Below, one piece after another: positions 1-8,428 of a stretch of 21,866 nt of DNA. The stretch's first letter is position 1; each line of letters starts with the position of its first letter. The DNA is from CAYWNA01 sp964459305. GTDB taxonomy: Bacteria > Planctomycetota > Planctomycetia > Pirellulales > Pirellulaceae. Location: assembly GCA_964459305.1 (NCBI GenBank), contig CAYWNA010000225.1, positions 1-21,866 on the forward strand, written 5' to 3'. Below the pieces are notes generated by a model. The model was given only the letters and a program-made list of their open reading frames with translations, made no database searches and had not been told where the DNA came from. The position numbers and the translations under genes are program-made.

Positions 1-2436
1 TTTCTTGTCCACACAAGCCAAAACATCAAAACACCGACCGGTGACCGGTTACCCGCAGCCTACGGTGAGCCACTGGACAACTATTACGGGAAAAACCTCA
101 TCAAGGCAGTGGAGGTCCTGGATGTGTACAAGGGCAGCGTGAGCTTTGATGAAGTTGAAGTTGATGGCAAACTTGCTTATGTCGAGGTTACTAATTCCGC
201 AGAAGGTGGGCAATTTAATGATACCACGACTTCTTCTGCGGGGCATTTTTCCGGTTATATAGGTCTTGAGCTAAAGGTGCCTGACTTGAAGTGGTCGCAG
301 TATGGACATTACTGGAGGTTGGACTTCAGCCAAGCCTTGATGCCCACGCGAGGGATTGCAAAGCTAACGATTCAGTGCCTCGATGAAAACGACGAGCTAA
401 TTGAAACCCTGATCCTTGAGGAGCACTTGTTCCAACAGCATCTCTTAGGTGTTCCCGGAAACAAGATCAAAGGGATTCAGTCGCTTAGGGCAGATCACAA
501 GTACCCCTCTATTGTCATACCGAAGGCGGACGGATCGAATTGGCGTCGATCGGTAACCAAGGTAAGGCTTGGAGTTTACCTCAGTGAATGGAAAGGAGCG
601 TTGCGGCTGTACAATATCCGTATACTCCCGTTCAAGATTAAGGCTCAGGACAGCAAGAAGTGGGAACAGGACCTGACCGATGGGTTTACCATTGGAGCCA
701 ACGGGCAGATTCTGGTGCCATCCTATTATAAGGAAGGGGACCACTACAGTCCATTGATGATGGATACCGGGCTCAAGCTGTTATCAACAGGCGGCGTGAA
801 GTCGCAGCGGTATTTCGCCCACTGGGACAAGATCGAGCCGATTAAGGGGCAGTTCGATTTTTCCGATCTCGATCATCATATCGATACCCTCTCCTACTAT
901 GGAATCGATGTCGGCCTGATTACCATCCACAGCTTCCCCAAGTGGGCAACGGATATATCCGAGGAAGATCTTCCGGATGAGTTGCGGGCAAGGATGAAGG
1001 CGCACTTCTGGGAACCCTCATTTCCCCCGTCAAACTGGGCGGACTACGAGGACTTCGTTACCGAAATCGTTACGCGATACAAAGACATCGTTAAGGACTG
1101 GGAGGTGTGGAACGAGCCGAACGGCCATATATTTGCAGGTGACAGTATCCAGATCTACAAGCAGCTTTTGATGAGGTTTTACCACATCGCAAAGCAGATT
1201 GACCCGGAGTGTACGGTGATTTGCGGGCGCGTTGGTTACTGGTTCCCCTACCTCATCGAAGAAGGCTTAGCGGATAGCATGGATGCGGTCGCCTCTCACC
1301 CGTACTATTACCCGATTATTAACGAGTTGCGTACGGTTATGGTCGCCTCGGGAGTGCATAAGCCCATTTCCATAACAGAATTTGGTTACAACGGTGGTGG
1401 CTGGCCTTGGCGTGGACCTGCGACCTATCCGAATGAACAGGCCCGCATTCAGGCAGTGAGAGACCTTATCCCGTCGAGAATCGCAAACATTGCCTTGGAC
1501 AAGATAATTTACTGGTACACCCCGATTCAGGCAAACCGGCAATACGGCTTGGTTCAATACCTCGGCGATCGCTTGGAGCCAGCCCCTGTTTATTACACCC
1601 TGGGTGAGTTGTCCAAGCACCTGGACCCTGACAACATGCCCATTAAAGTCACTGTGGAATCCGCCGGGTCCGTCATGAAAAGGGGTGCAACGGCAGAGAT
1701 CACTCTGTCTGCCACCAATGTTTCAAAGGAGGCGCGGGAAGTGAATTTCTGGCCCGTTGGCTTTATCGAGGAACTGGGAATTGAGTCGCTGGAGCAGATC
1801 AGGGAGCATGACTGGAGCGGCAAACTCGAGCCGGGTGAATCCTATTCGACAACTTTAGCAGTCAGCCCGAATGGCGGGACCCATGGCAAATACAAGATAG
1901 GCTTAGCTGTCGTTACGGACATCAACCGGAATAGCCTGGCTTTAGAAGATCTCTATATATACGACCTGGCACTGGATGCCGCGCCTAGTGCATCTGAGAA
2001 CAGTAATGAGAAGCTGCAAGCGTTGAACGACTATAATGTGCCTATCTGGTCGGGGGACGAAGATACGGAATTCCTCGTCTGGAATGCGGATGCGCAGGCC
2101 AAGTCGCATTGGGTGCAATACGCCTTCGATGAGGCGGTTACTGTTTCATCCAGTACTGTCTACTGGCATGACAACTCGACTCCGGATTATCCCATCGGAT
2201 CGATAACTTACGACACACACGCTACCCCCAAGGCATGGAGGCTTGAGTACAAGTGCCGTGGTGAGTGGGTGCCGGTAGAGGCAACAGGTAGCTATGGCAG
2301 CTCGAAAAATGCGATGACTACCGTAACATTCAGCCCGGTTACGGCAACCGAGTTTCGGTTGATTGTCGAGCCGAAGGCAGATCGGGGTACTGGTGTCGGT
2401 GAGTGGTGCCTGGGCCAAGAGTCCGCCCGCAGGTAG
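1..2436 (+). CDS. Clan GH-A glycoside hydrolase, GH39/GH5-like, with C-terminal discoidin-like domain (5' partial)
   Basis: The frame is open from the first base, so the gene starts outside the window; the GTG at 109 is probably an internal valine. The 811 visible residues (numbered from base 1) begin with about 220 residues of beta-rich, possibly carbohydrate-binding sequence. A (beta/alpha)8-type catalytic region follows at roughly 245-550. The motif WEVWNEPN carries the likely acid/base Glu372 (codon 1114-1116), and ITEFGYN carries the likely nucleophile Glu460 (codon 1378-1380), the normal clan GH-A arrangement. A beta-sandwich linker and a C-terminal region from about 705 (SHWVQYAF, VYWHDNS) resemble F5/8 type C-like modules found on arabinofuranosidases. 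It probably cleaves a plant or algal glycan outside the cytoplasm; the substrate cannot be read from sequence. The next gene begins 33 bases downstream, suggesting co-transcription. Confidence 0.85.
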   Translation, partial: FLVHTSQNIKTPTGDRLPAAYGEPLDNYYGKNLIKAVEVLDVYKGSVSFDEVEVDGKLAYVEVTNSAEGGQFNDTTTSSAGHFSGYIGLELKVPDLKWSQYGHYWRLDFSQALMPTRGIAKLTIQCLDENDELIETLILEEHLFQQHLLGVPGNKIKGIQSLRADHKYPSIVIPKADGSNWRRSVTKVRLGVYLSEWKGALRLYNIRILPFKIKAQDSKKWEQDLTDGFTIGANGQILVPSYYKEGDHYSPLMMDTGLKLLSTGGVKSQRYFAHWDKIEPIKGQFDFSDLDHHIDTLSYYGIDVGLITIHSFPKWATDISEEDLPDELRARMKAHFWEPSFPPSNWADYEDFVTEIVTRYKDIVKDWEVWNEPNGHIFAGDSIQIYKQLLMRFYHIAKQIDPECTVICGRVGYWFPYLIEEGLADSMDAVASHPYYYPIINELRTVMVASGVHKPISITEFGYNGGGWPWRGPATYPNEQARIQAVRDLIPSRIANIALDKIIYWYTPIQANRQYGLVQYLGDRLEPAPVYYTLGELSKHLDPDNMPIKVTVESAGSVMKRGATAEITLSATNVSKEAREVNFWPVGFIEELGIESLEQIREHDWSGKLEPGESYSTTLAVSPNGGTHGKYKIGLAVVTDINRNSLALEDLYIYDLALDAAPSASENSNEKLQALNDYNVPIWSGDEDTEFLVWNADAQAKSHWVQYAFDEAVTVSSSTVYWHDNSTPDYPIGSITYDTHATPKAWRLEYKCRGEWVPVEATGSYGSSKNAMTTVTFSPVTATEFRLIVEPKADRGTGVGEWCLGQESARR

Positions 2437-2469
2437 CGTGCGTATCAATGAGTGATTACGAAGGATAGA

Positions 2470-4797
2470 ATGATGCATGTGAGAATCAAAAGACGGCTGC
2501 TTTTGCCGGCGGCACTGATGGCTGTCGGGACCGTTTGGGGAGGCGAGGGGCCTAACCCGCCGCTGAAAGTCAGCAACGCGACTCATCATATTGTTTATCG
2601 TGAGGAAGGCCGGTACGCCAGTTTCCCGTCACTGGCGATTGATCCAGCAAATGAGGATTTATATACCGCATTCAAGATAAAGGACCGCATCTCTCATTTC
2701 GAAGGCGAGGACAGTGAGGTAATGGCCTATATGAAGAGTAGCGATGGGGGTGTGACCTGGAGCAAGATTGATCGCTTCCCCGATGGTCTACAAGATGCGC
2801 GCCCGGGTTTGTTCAGTGCGCGACCTGATGAAGAGGCCTTTCACGGCGGCGCGTTTAAACTGTCTGACGGCTCGCTGGCGCGGATAGGTCAGAATTGGCG
2901 TCGGTGGTTCCCCATTGAGCGATTGCGCGAGTTCAAGGGTAAGTACGCAATCGTTATGGGAAAAAGCCTGCGCGGACCTGGTGAGGGCACCTTCGCAATC
3001 AATAGCGGAGGTTACATCGAGCGCTCAGTTGACGGCGGCAAGACATGGACACGTAAAGAAATTGCGGAACTGGATACGTATGCGTCTTATTCCTCTCCAT
3101 GGTCCTATGTCCAATTGCAAGGTGGAGGTATTCTCCGCGCCTTTGCAGTGAGCCTCGGCCCGAATGAGCCTGTTCAGATTTACGCTGTAATCACCCGGGA
3201 TGGCGAGACGGTTGAGTTTACGCATGTGATGGGCGAAAAGCCCGGGGGTAATCTTGGTTTCACGGAAGAGGTCCTTGTTCACCAGACGAGCAAGGGCGTG
3301 ATCTGGATGCTGGGGAGAGTTCATAACGGCAACGGCTCATGGTGGCAGGCGCTGTCAAGGAACCATGGCAAGTCCTGGAAGTCTCACGAGACAGATATCG
3401 ACGGCCTCAGAACTCCACCAAGTGGCCTTGTATCTCTGTCAGACGGCCGGGTGGTCCTGGTGTTTGGTAATCGTCGAGAACCTCAGGGTATTCATGCGCT
3501 GGTTTCGGATGATGAGGGTATTACCTGGAAGAATGACAGACGTCTCTCTTTGAGGGACGATGGCCATGGGTCCGATCTAGGCTATGCCAGAGCGATAAGA
3601 TTGTCCGACGATACGATCGTTACAGTTTACTACTATTCCACCCCCGAGGAGGTGGCCGAAAGTCCATTGACGCGCTATATCGTAGCAACTCGGTTCAAGG
3701 TGCCGGAGCTGATCGACCACGTGAAAGACCCTGGCGAGAGTCGCACCGTGGCTGAGGACCCGGGTTTCGGCGCCCAAGCTGCGGAGGAAACAGCGGCCGG
3801 CGATCCGCCTCCCACGGCACGCCTCGTGAGCGTCAAAAAGATCTGGGACAAGGCGCAGCATAATGCGTTCACCGACTTGATCCGGTTCCGCGACGAATGG
3901 TTCTGCGTCTTTCGCGAAGGCGCCGGACACATTTCTCCTGACGGAAAGCTCCGCGTCATCGCTTCGCCCGACGGCAAAGCCTGGCGATCCGCAGCCTTGA
4001 TCGACAAGGCCTGCGCCGACCTGCGCGATGCGAAAATCACCGTCACGCCCGGTGGCGAGCTCATGCTCACCGGGGCCGCCGCTATTCAGGAAAACGGCAA
4101 GACCATTGGCCACCAATCCTTCATCTGGTTCTCCGCCGATGGAAGCACGTGGAGTCCAGCGCGCCCGATCGGCGACCGCGACGTCTGGCTCTGGCGCACC
4201 ACCTGGAACCAGCGCGACAAGACCGCCTACGGGGCCGGCTACCGCACGGCGTCCAACTCGGGCCGCATCCGACTCCGCCTCTACCACAGCAAAGACGGTC
4301 GCACCTTCGACACCCTCGTCCCGGAGTTGCTCCCCAAGGACACCCACCCCAACGAAACCTCCATCCTCTTCCGCGCCGACGGCGCCGCGCACTGCCTCCT
4401 TCGCCACGACGGTGTCGAAAAAAACTCGCTGCTCGGCGTTGCCCATCCACCGTATCGCAAATGGGCCTGGAAGGATCTCGGTGTTCGCATTGGCGGCCCG
4501 CACATGATCGAGTTGCCCGACGGGCGTACCGTCGCCGCCGTCCGCCTCTACGACAAACCGGTGCGCACCGCCCTTTGTTGGCTCGATCCAGAAAAGGCCA
4601 GCCTCGAGGAGTTCATGGTTCTCCCCTCCGGCGGCGACACGAGCTACGCCGGTCTCGTATGGCACGACGATCATCTCTGGGTCAGTTATTACTCCAGCCA
4701 CGAAGCGAACAATTCCCACGTGAAAACGGCAATCTACTTGGCGAAAGTGGCGTTTGAGCAGCCGCAGCACGGAAAGCGTCCAGAGGAGAAACCATGA
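2470..4797 (+). CDS. Secreted tandem sialidase-fold (BNR) fusion protein
   Basis: ATG at 2470 is chosen because AAGGA precedes it at 2461-2465 and a basic-hydrophobic signal peptide follows (MMHVRIKRRLLLPAALMAVG). A GTG at 2452 would only add six polar residues. Residues about 30-415 form one BNR propeller with Asp boxes near 90 (SSDGGVTW), 186 (SVDGGKTW), 296 (SRNHGKSW) and 346 (SDDEGITW). A low-complexity acidic/alanine linker spans about 416-449. Residues 450-775 form a second, different sialidase-like domain (ARLVSVKKIW, DLRDAKITVTPGGELML, SKDGRTF), of a kind usually encoded as a separate secreted protein. The stop overlaps the next ATG (ATGA). Base composition rises sharply at the linker, which suggests two genes joined in frame. 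It is likely an extracytoplasmic glycan-binding or glycan-cleaving enzyme; neither domain has a proven activity. Confidence 0.85.
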   Translation: MMHVRIKRRLLLPAALMAVGTVWGGEGPNPPLKVSNATHHIVYREEGRYASFPSLAIDPANEDLYTAFKIKDRISHFEGEDSEVMAYMKSSDGGVTWSKIDRFPDGLQDARPGLFSARPDEEAFHGGAFKLSDGSLARIGQNWRRWFPIERLREFKGKYAIVMGKSLRGPGEGTFAINSGGYIERSVDGGKTWTRKEIAELDTYASYSSPWSYVQLQGGGILRAFAVSLGPNEPVQIYAVITRDGETVEFTHVMGEKPGGNLGFTEEVLVHQTSKGVIWMLGRVHNGNGSWWQALSRNHGKSWKSHETDIDGLRTPPSGLVSLSDGRVVLVFGNRREPQGIHALVSDDEGITWKNDRRLSLRDDGHGSDLGYARAIRLSDDTIVTVYYYSTPEEVAESPLTRYIVATRFKVPELIDHVKDPGESRTVAEDPGFGAQAAEETAAGDPPPTARLVSVKKIWDKAQHNAFTDLIRFRDEWFCVFREGAGHISPDGKLRVIASPDGKAWRSAALIDKACADLRDAKITVTPGGELMLTGAAAIQENGKTIGHQSFIWFSADGSTWSPARPIGDRDVWLWRTTWNQRDKTAYGAGYRTASNSGRIRLRLYHSKDGRTFDTLVPELLPKDTHPNETSILFRADGAAHCLLRHDGVEKNSLLGVAHPPYRKWAWKDLGVRIGGPHMIELPDGRTVAAVRLYDKPVRTALCWLDPEKASLEEFMVLPSGGDTSYAGLVWHDDHLWVSYYSSHEANNSHVKTAIYLAKVAFEQPQHGKRPEEKP

Positions 4798-6719
4798 ACT
4801 CTTCGAACGATAAGCTGCTGTCCCGGATCTCACGACGAACACTGTTCCAACCGGGCGGCGTGGCCGCATTCGGCGCGCTCACCCTCGCCGTGGCCGTCAT
4901 GACGCTCCCGGTCACCCTTCACGGCGCTCCCGATGGGGCGGTCTCGGAAGACGCCGGCCCCTCCACGGCGAACTGGAATCCCCGGTTCGATCCCCGCGTT
5001 CGCCAAGACCCCTTCATGCGCTCCGGCGCCACGTTCGCCCATCTGCCAGACGGCGGCATTGTTCGATTCTCCGCCAACCGGACTTCCGTGAGTCATGATG
5101 CCGGCAAAAGCTGGTCCGAACCGTTGCCGGTACGCGTCGGTGAGGGGCACAGCGTGGGTGCTCCCAAGATGTCCGTCACCGCCGAAGGGACGTTTGTGCT
5201 GGCTTACATGAATATGGCGGAAAACGTTTGGGAATGGGACAGCAAGGCAAAGGAGATGAGTGCCCAATCGCGACTGCCGGTCTATGCCTTGCGCAGTTCG
5301 GACGGCGGAAAGACGTGGAGCGATCCCGTACGCATCTTCGGCGGTCGCGCCGGGGCGTTGACCGACATCATCACCACTCGGCAAAACACGGTCGTGCTGC
5401 CAATCACTGGCTATCGCCGCGAGCCGAGCCGTGCGGTACAGTTTGTCATGGTTACTGCCGATGACGGCAGCACGTGGACGCAGCGCATTATCGACATTGG
5501 TGGGCACGGTCACCACGACGGAGCGATGGAACCAACGATGGTCGAACTGAACGACGGCCGGCTGTGGATGTTGATCCGCACCACTCACGACTGGTTTTAC
5601 GAACGCTTCTCGTCCGACGGCGGGCTGACATGGACCGAACCCGTGCAAACCGAAATCAGCTCCAGCAGTTCTCCGGGGATGCTTCGACGCCTGGCCAGCG
5701 GTAGGCTCGTACTGGTGTGGAATCGCGTGCGTCCCGAAGGCATGAGCGAGCCGGAGTGGAGCACGCAACCTCTCGCCCGACGCGGTGGCGGATTCGCCAT
5801 CAGGCCGTCCAGTTGGCATCGCGAAGAGGTTTCACTCGCTTTTTGTAGCGACGACGGCAGAACCTGGAGCAAACCAGTCGTCATTGCCCGACAGAAAAAT
5901 GGCTGGCTGAGCTATCCCCGCTTGTTCGAGCCAGCGCCCGGTGAGATCAAACTCTCACTCGGCTACAACATGGAGATCGTCGCTGGCCCTAAAGCCGAAC
6001 CGCGTGGTGCCCTGTACCTCGCACTCCGCGAAGAAGATTTCGTCAAGCCGAGCGACACTTCGGAGAACGCACAGACTGTCGAGGTGCCAGCGATCACTAA
6101 CGCGCATCCGCGACTGCTGCTGAACCGTGTTCAATTGGCCAACATGAAGAAGCGGGCGTTGTCCGGAAAGGAACCGTTTTGCCGGGCCTGGGATCTACTC
6201 AAGCGCCGCGCCGAGGGCAGCATGGCGGTGAAACCTGCGCCGTATCAAGGAACCGACGCGGTCCAGGCTTACCGGGCGGCATCCGGCCAGGCAGAGGCGG
6301 CGCGCGACCTGGCCCTCGTGTGGCATATTACGGGTGACGATCGCTACGCAGAAAAGGCGCTCGAATTCCTTTGGACTTGGTCAGGGTCCGACCCGCATGC
6401 CCTATCAAAGGTGATCCCCGACGCCGGTTCGGGCATGCACTTGGCGCGATCCACGATGCCGTTGGTCTGGAGCTACGATCTGCTGCACGATCATTCTGCC
6501 TGGACAAAGGAAAAACGCGTACGGGTTGAATCGTGGCTCCGCTTGCTAGAGTGGCATATCAAGCAAGGTATTCGGCAGTGGCACGAGAACGATTACTTCA
6601 ACCAGCAATACAGGACAGAGAAAGTCCGCGCATGGGGCATGCGGGAGACAAGCCCGCGCTTTTCGAGTTGGCCTACGCACGCTATCCAGAGAATGAGAAG
6701 ATTTGGCAGGTCTTGCTGA
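4794..6719 (+). CDS. Tat-type secreted sialidase-fold protein fused to a truncated alginate-lyase-like domain
   Basis: The ATG overlaps the upstream stop and is preceded by AGAGGAG at 4782-4788. The N-terminus has a twin-arginine motif (SRRTLF, residues 13-18), a hydrophobic stretch and a plausible cleavage near HGA, so Tat export is likely. Residues 60-425 form a five-Asp-box propeller (boxes near 100, 168, 221, 273 and 352). The EPTMVELNDGR segment contains Glu246, followed by Arg262, and Tyr374 lies in LSYPRLFEP; these resemble the Glu, Arg and Tyr positions of sialidases. From about residue 430 (ITNAHPRLLL) the protein becomes an alginate-lyase/heparinase-type alpha-helical domain, including HITGDDRYAEKALEF and WHENDYFNQQY. 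That domain stops after about 200 residues in a non-homologous tail, and matching sequence continues in another frame (see 6632-6790). The sialidase half may still function; the lyase half is probably inactive. Confidence 0.75.
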   Translation: MNSSNDKLLSRISRRTLFQPGGVAAFGALTLAVAVMTLPVTLHGAPDGAVSEDAGPSTANWNPRFDPRVRQDPFMRSGATFAHLPDGGIVRFSANRTSVSHDAGKSWSEPLPVRVGEGHSVGAPKMSVTAEGTFVLAYMNMAENVWEWDSKAKEMSAQSRLPVYALRSSDGGKTWSDPVRIFGGRAGALTDIITTRQNTVVLPITGYRREPSRAVQFVMVTADDGSTWTQRIIDIGGHGHHDGAMEPTMVELNDGRLWMLIRTTHDWFYERFSSDGGLTWTEPVQTEISSSSSPGMLRRLASGRLVLVWNRVRPEGMSEPEWSTQPLARRGGGFAIRPSSWHREEVSLAFCSDDGRTWSKPVVIARQKNGWLSYPRLFEPAPGEIKLSLGYNMEIVAGPKAEPRGALYLALREEDFVKPSDTSENAQTVEVPAITNAHPRLLLNRVQLANMKKRALSGKEPFCRAWDLLKRRAEGSMAVKPAPYQGTDAVQAYRAASGQAEAARDLALVWHITGDDRYAEKALEFLWTWSGSDPHALSKVIPDAGSGMHLARSTMPLVWSYDLLHDHSAWTKEKRVRVESWLRLLEWHIKQGIRQWHENDYFNQQYRTEKVRAWGMRETSPRFSSWPTHAIQRMRRFGRSC

Positions 6720-6790
6720 ACCATGATCGGGCGCAAGATCGGTTATGGCTTCTCGGCTGGCCGGTTCTGATGTATGGGAAGGATCGATAA
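6632..6790 (+). pseudogene. Frame-shifted remnant of the alginate-lyase/heparinase-like domain
   Basis: This frame reads GDKPALFELAYARYPENEK and then QVLLNHDRAQDRLWLLG before a TAA at 6788. It begins within the region where the 4794-6719 frame turns into unlikely sequence (RETSPRFSSWPT). The helical, aromatic-rich character suits the middle of a polysaccharide lyase (alpha/alpha)6 barrel. A frameshift or a small deletion near 6610-6645 would therefore explain both reading frames. The family assignment of this segment is by resemblance only. The stretch has no start codon context of its own. Confidence 0.5.
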
Positions 6791-6992
6791 ACGCCATCGA
6801 ACTCATCGCGAAGTCCGTTCGGCGCTGATGTGGATCGAGATTGTTGGATTGAGACAGCATACGATGAAAAGACAAGCAAGCAGATGGCCGCCGAGTTCAG
6901 AGAGAAGTATCACCATCTGGTGCGTTCCCTGGCAGAGATCAAGGAAGCGGGCATGTGGCGGCCGACGACCGATTCAAAGGAGATTTCTCTTC
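6791..6992 (+). other. Degenerate interval with an unrecognised coding fragment
   Basis: No complete gene lies here. One frame from about 6830 encodes an amphipathic helical stretch (WIETAYDEKTSKQMAAEF, then LVRSLAEIKEAGMWRP) that looks like real protein rather than a chance frame. It has no credible start and runs on out of frame into the next gene's leader. It is probably the 3' end of another lost gene. The last 17 bases hold the ribosome-binding site of the gene at 6993. Confidence 0.4.
6976..6982 (+). promoter_or_regulatory. Ribosome-binding site deciding the start at 6993
   Basis: AAAGGAG lies ten bases before ATG 6993, and a signal peptide starts at that ATG. The same frame is open upstream to an ATG at 6774, but that extension is arginine-rich and unstructured. 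This site therefore supports 6993 as the true start. Confidence 0.75.
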
Positions 6993-8249
6993 ATGAAAGA
7001 CTACATGTGTACGGTAATCCTCTTCACCATGTTTCTCTTGCCGTCGCCGATGTTTGCCCAGCAAGGCACTTCCGACGATCTGCGTACAGAGATCAAGCAA
7101 AACCATAACCGCAATGCCCTGGTGGTAACACCAAATGGACCGCGGGACGGCGGCGACTTTGGGCCGTTTACGGTGGGGACGAAAACATCGGGCCTGCAGG
7201 AGGCATTCAATGCTGCCAAAGAGCAAAGCAAGAGCCTCTATATAGCCGGGGGAAACTGGACCATCGACAAAAAGGAATCCGGTGTTATTTACCGATTGCA
7301 GGAGACGCTGCATGTGCCGTGGTTTCAGAACTTCGGGCTTTATGGAGGCGAGTACGTCATCGTCCACGAAAAGGACGACGGGCCCGCAATTACGATTGAC
7401 AGCCAGATGAACTGCCATTTTGACTGGGGTCTGATCGTCGGCGGCCGATCGGCAGATCAGCCCGTTGTAGAGATCAAGCCGTCCAATCCGGGACCGGACC
7501 GATTGATCTGTTTCGTCGCCTGCACGCTAGAATTCAACGGGATTGTTGGAACTGGGGGAAAGTGGCATTTCGATGAGAATCACACGGGCATCGGCCTCGT
7601 CCTTGATGGCACTGCCGGCGCCATCACCAACAATCGATTCTCTTTTGGCGAGTTCAACTGGTGTAAAACCGGCCTTTATCTCAAGAACAAAGTCAACGGC
7701 AATATCTTCCAGTCGCCGTGGTATCACCACTGCAACACGGGCATCAAAATTGGAAGCGCAGAACACCCCGATAACAATCGGAATATGATCGAAGGCATCC
7801 TGGTATTGGATGGGATCGGACTTGATATCTGGGGCAGCCAGAATATTGTTCGCGTGCAGATTCAGGGCAGCCACCCGCAGCAGAGCGTCATATTCCGCAA
7901 GTCAGCTCAAAGAAACCTGGTAGTGACTCCTAGTCTTGAGCAAGGAATCACCAACTCAGCCAGCGTACCTACCAACCGCGTCATCACCACCCTTCCGGCA
8001 GGATTCAGCGTCAAAACACCGCCGGTTCCGAAGAGCGGCCAAGCGGTTGTCAATGCCAATCCCTTTGGCGTGGAGGTGCGAATCACGGACCCGGGCGAAG
8101 TTGTACGGTGGCAGGAGAGGGATGCAAAAGGAGTGGTCCGCGATTTCATCGGTGGCTGGACGAAGAACACCACCTTCCTCCTGAACCCCGGCGAAAAGCT
8201 GCTGATCGAATACACCAAAGCACCGGCATGGTCCTGGAAGGGGTTGTGA
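6993..8249 (+). CDS. Secreted right-handed beta-helix (pectate-lyase-fold) protein
   Basis: The protein has 418 residues. It begins MKDYMCTVILFTMFLLPSPMFAQQ, a clear Sec signal peptide with probable cleavage after MFA. The mature part has NGPRDGGDFGPFTVGTKTSGLQEAF, the usual opening of pectate-lyase-like beta-helices, in which a short helix caps the coil. Repeating short beta-strand units with Asn/Gly turns follow (NNRFSFGEFNWCKTGLYLKN, VNGNIFQSPWYHHCNTGIKI, NNRNMIEGILVLDGIGLDIW), giving rungs of about 22-25 residues to about residue 330. The last 80 residues (NPFGVEVRITDPGEVV, FLLNPGEKLLIEY) form a small beta domain. No catalytic residues can be assigned, so it may be a lyase, an epimerase or a binding protein. 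Its composition is less G+C-rich than the gene at 8429. Confidence 0.75.
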   Translation: MKDYMCTVILFTMFLLPSPMFAQQGTSDDLRTEIKQNHNRNALVVTPNGPRDGGDFGPFTVGTKTSGLQEAFNAAKEQSKSLYIAGGNWTIDKKESGVIYRLQETLHVPWFQNFGLYGGEYVIVHEKDDGPAITIDSQMNCHFDWGLIVGGRSADQPVVEIKPSNPGPDRLICFVACTLEFNGIVGTGGKWHFDENHTGIGLVLDGTAGAITNNRFSFGEFNWCKTGLYLKNKVNGNIFQSPWYHHCNTGIKIGSAEHPDNNRNMIEGILVLDGIGLDIWGSQNIVRVQIQGSHPQQSVIFRKSAQRNLVVTPSLEQGITNSASVPTNRVITTLPAGFSVKTPPVPKSGQAVVNANPFGVEVRITDPGEVVRWQERDAKGVVRDFIGGWTKNTTFLLNPGEKLLIEYTKAPAWSWKGL

Positions 8250-8428
8250 GTATTGACAAGTACGAGTTGGTCTTGTACGAAGGTCGGCATTCGGCGTTTT
8301 CTGATAGCCCTGAACGACGTGACCGCGCGCCGAGGAACTCCCACCACCATCCTGCGATTCTCACCCTTTCCACGGCGTTCTAGGACACTCATCTACGCAA
8401 AGACGCCGATGACCGATGGAGAAGCACG
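8250..8428. other. Short intergenic stretch without recognised features
   Basis: No gene, clear promoter or terminator was recognised. A GTG-initiated frame near 8247 (DKYELVLYEGRHSAF) could be a tiny coding relic but has no recognisable family. GGAGAAG at 8418-8424 serves the next gene. Confidence 0.4.

Noticed and set aside
109..111. GTG as the start of the first glycoside hydrolase
   Set aside because: The frame is open to base 1 with protein-like sequence (GEPLDNYYGKNLIKAVEV) and no signal peptide at the GTG, so the true start lies upstream.
3577..4869. 430-codon minus-strand frame
   Set aside because: It lies opposite the G+C-rich second propeller domain and the next gene's start, is Val/Ala/Gly-rich and has no recognisable family. 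It is a shadow of a supported plus-strand gene.
4830..5819. 329-codon minus-strand frame
   Set aside because: Antisense shadow of the Tat-type sialidase; no domain pattern and no ribosome-binding site.
6774..6992. Longer N-terminus for the beta-helix protein
   Set aside because: The extension is Arg-rich and random-looking, whereas ATG 6993 has a strong ribosome-binding site and a signal peptide.
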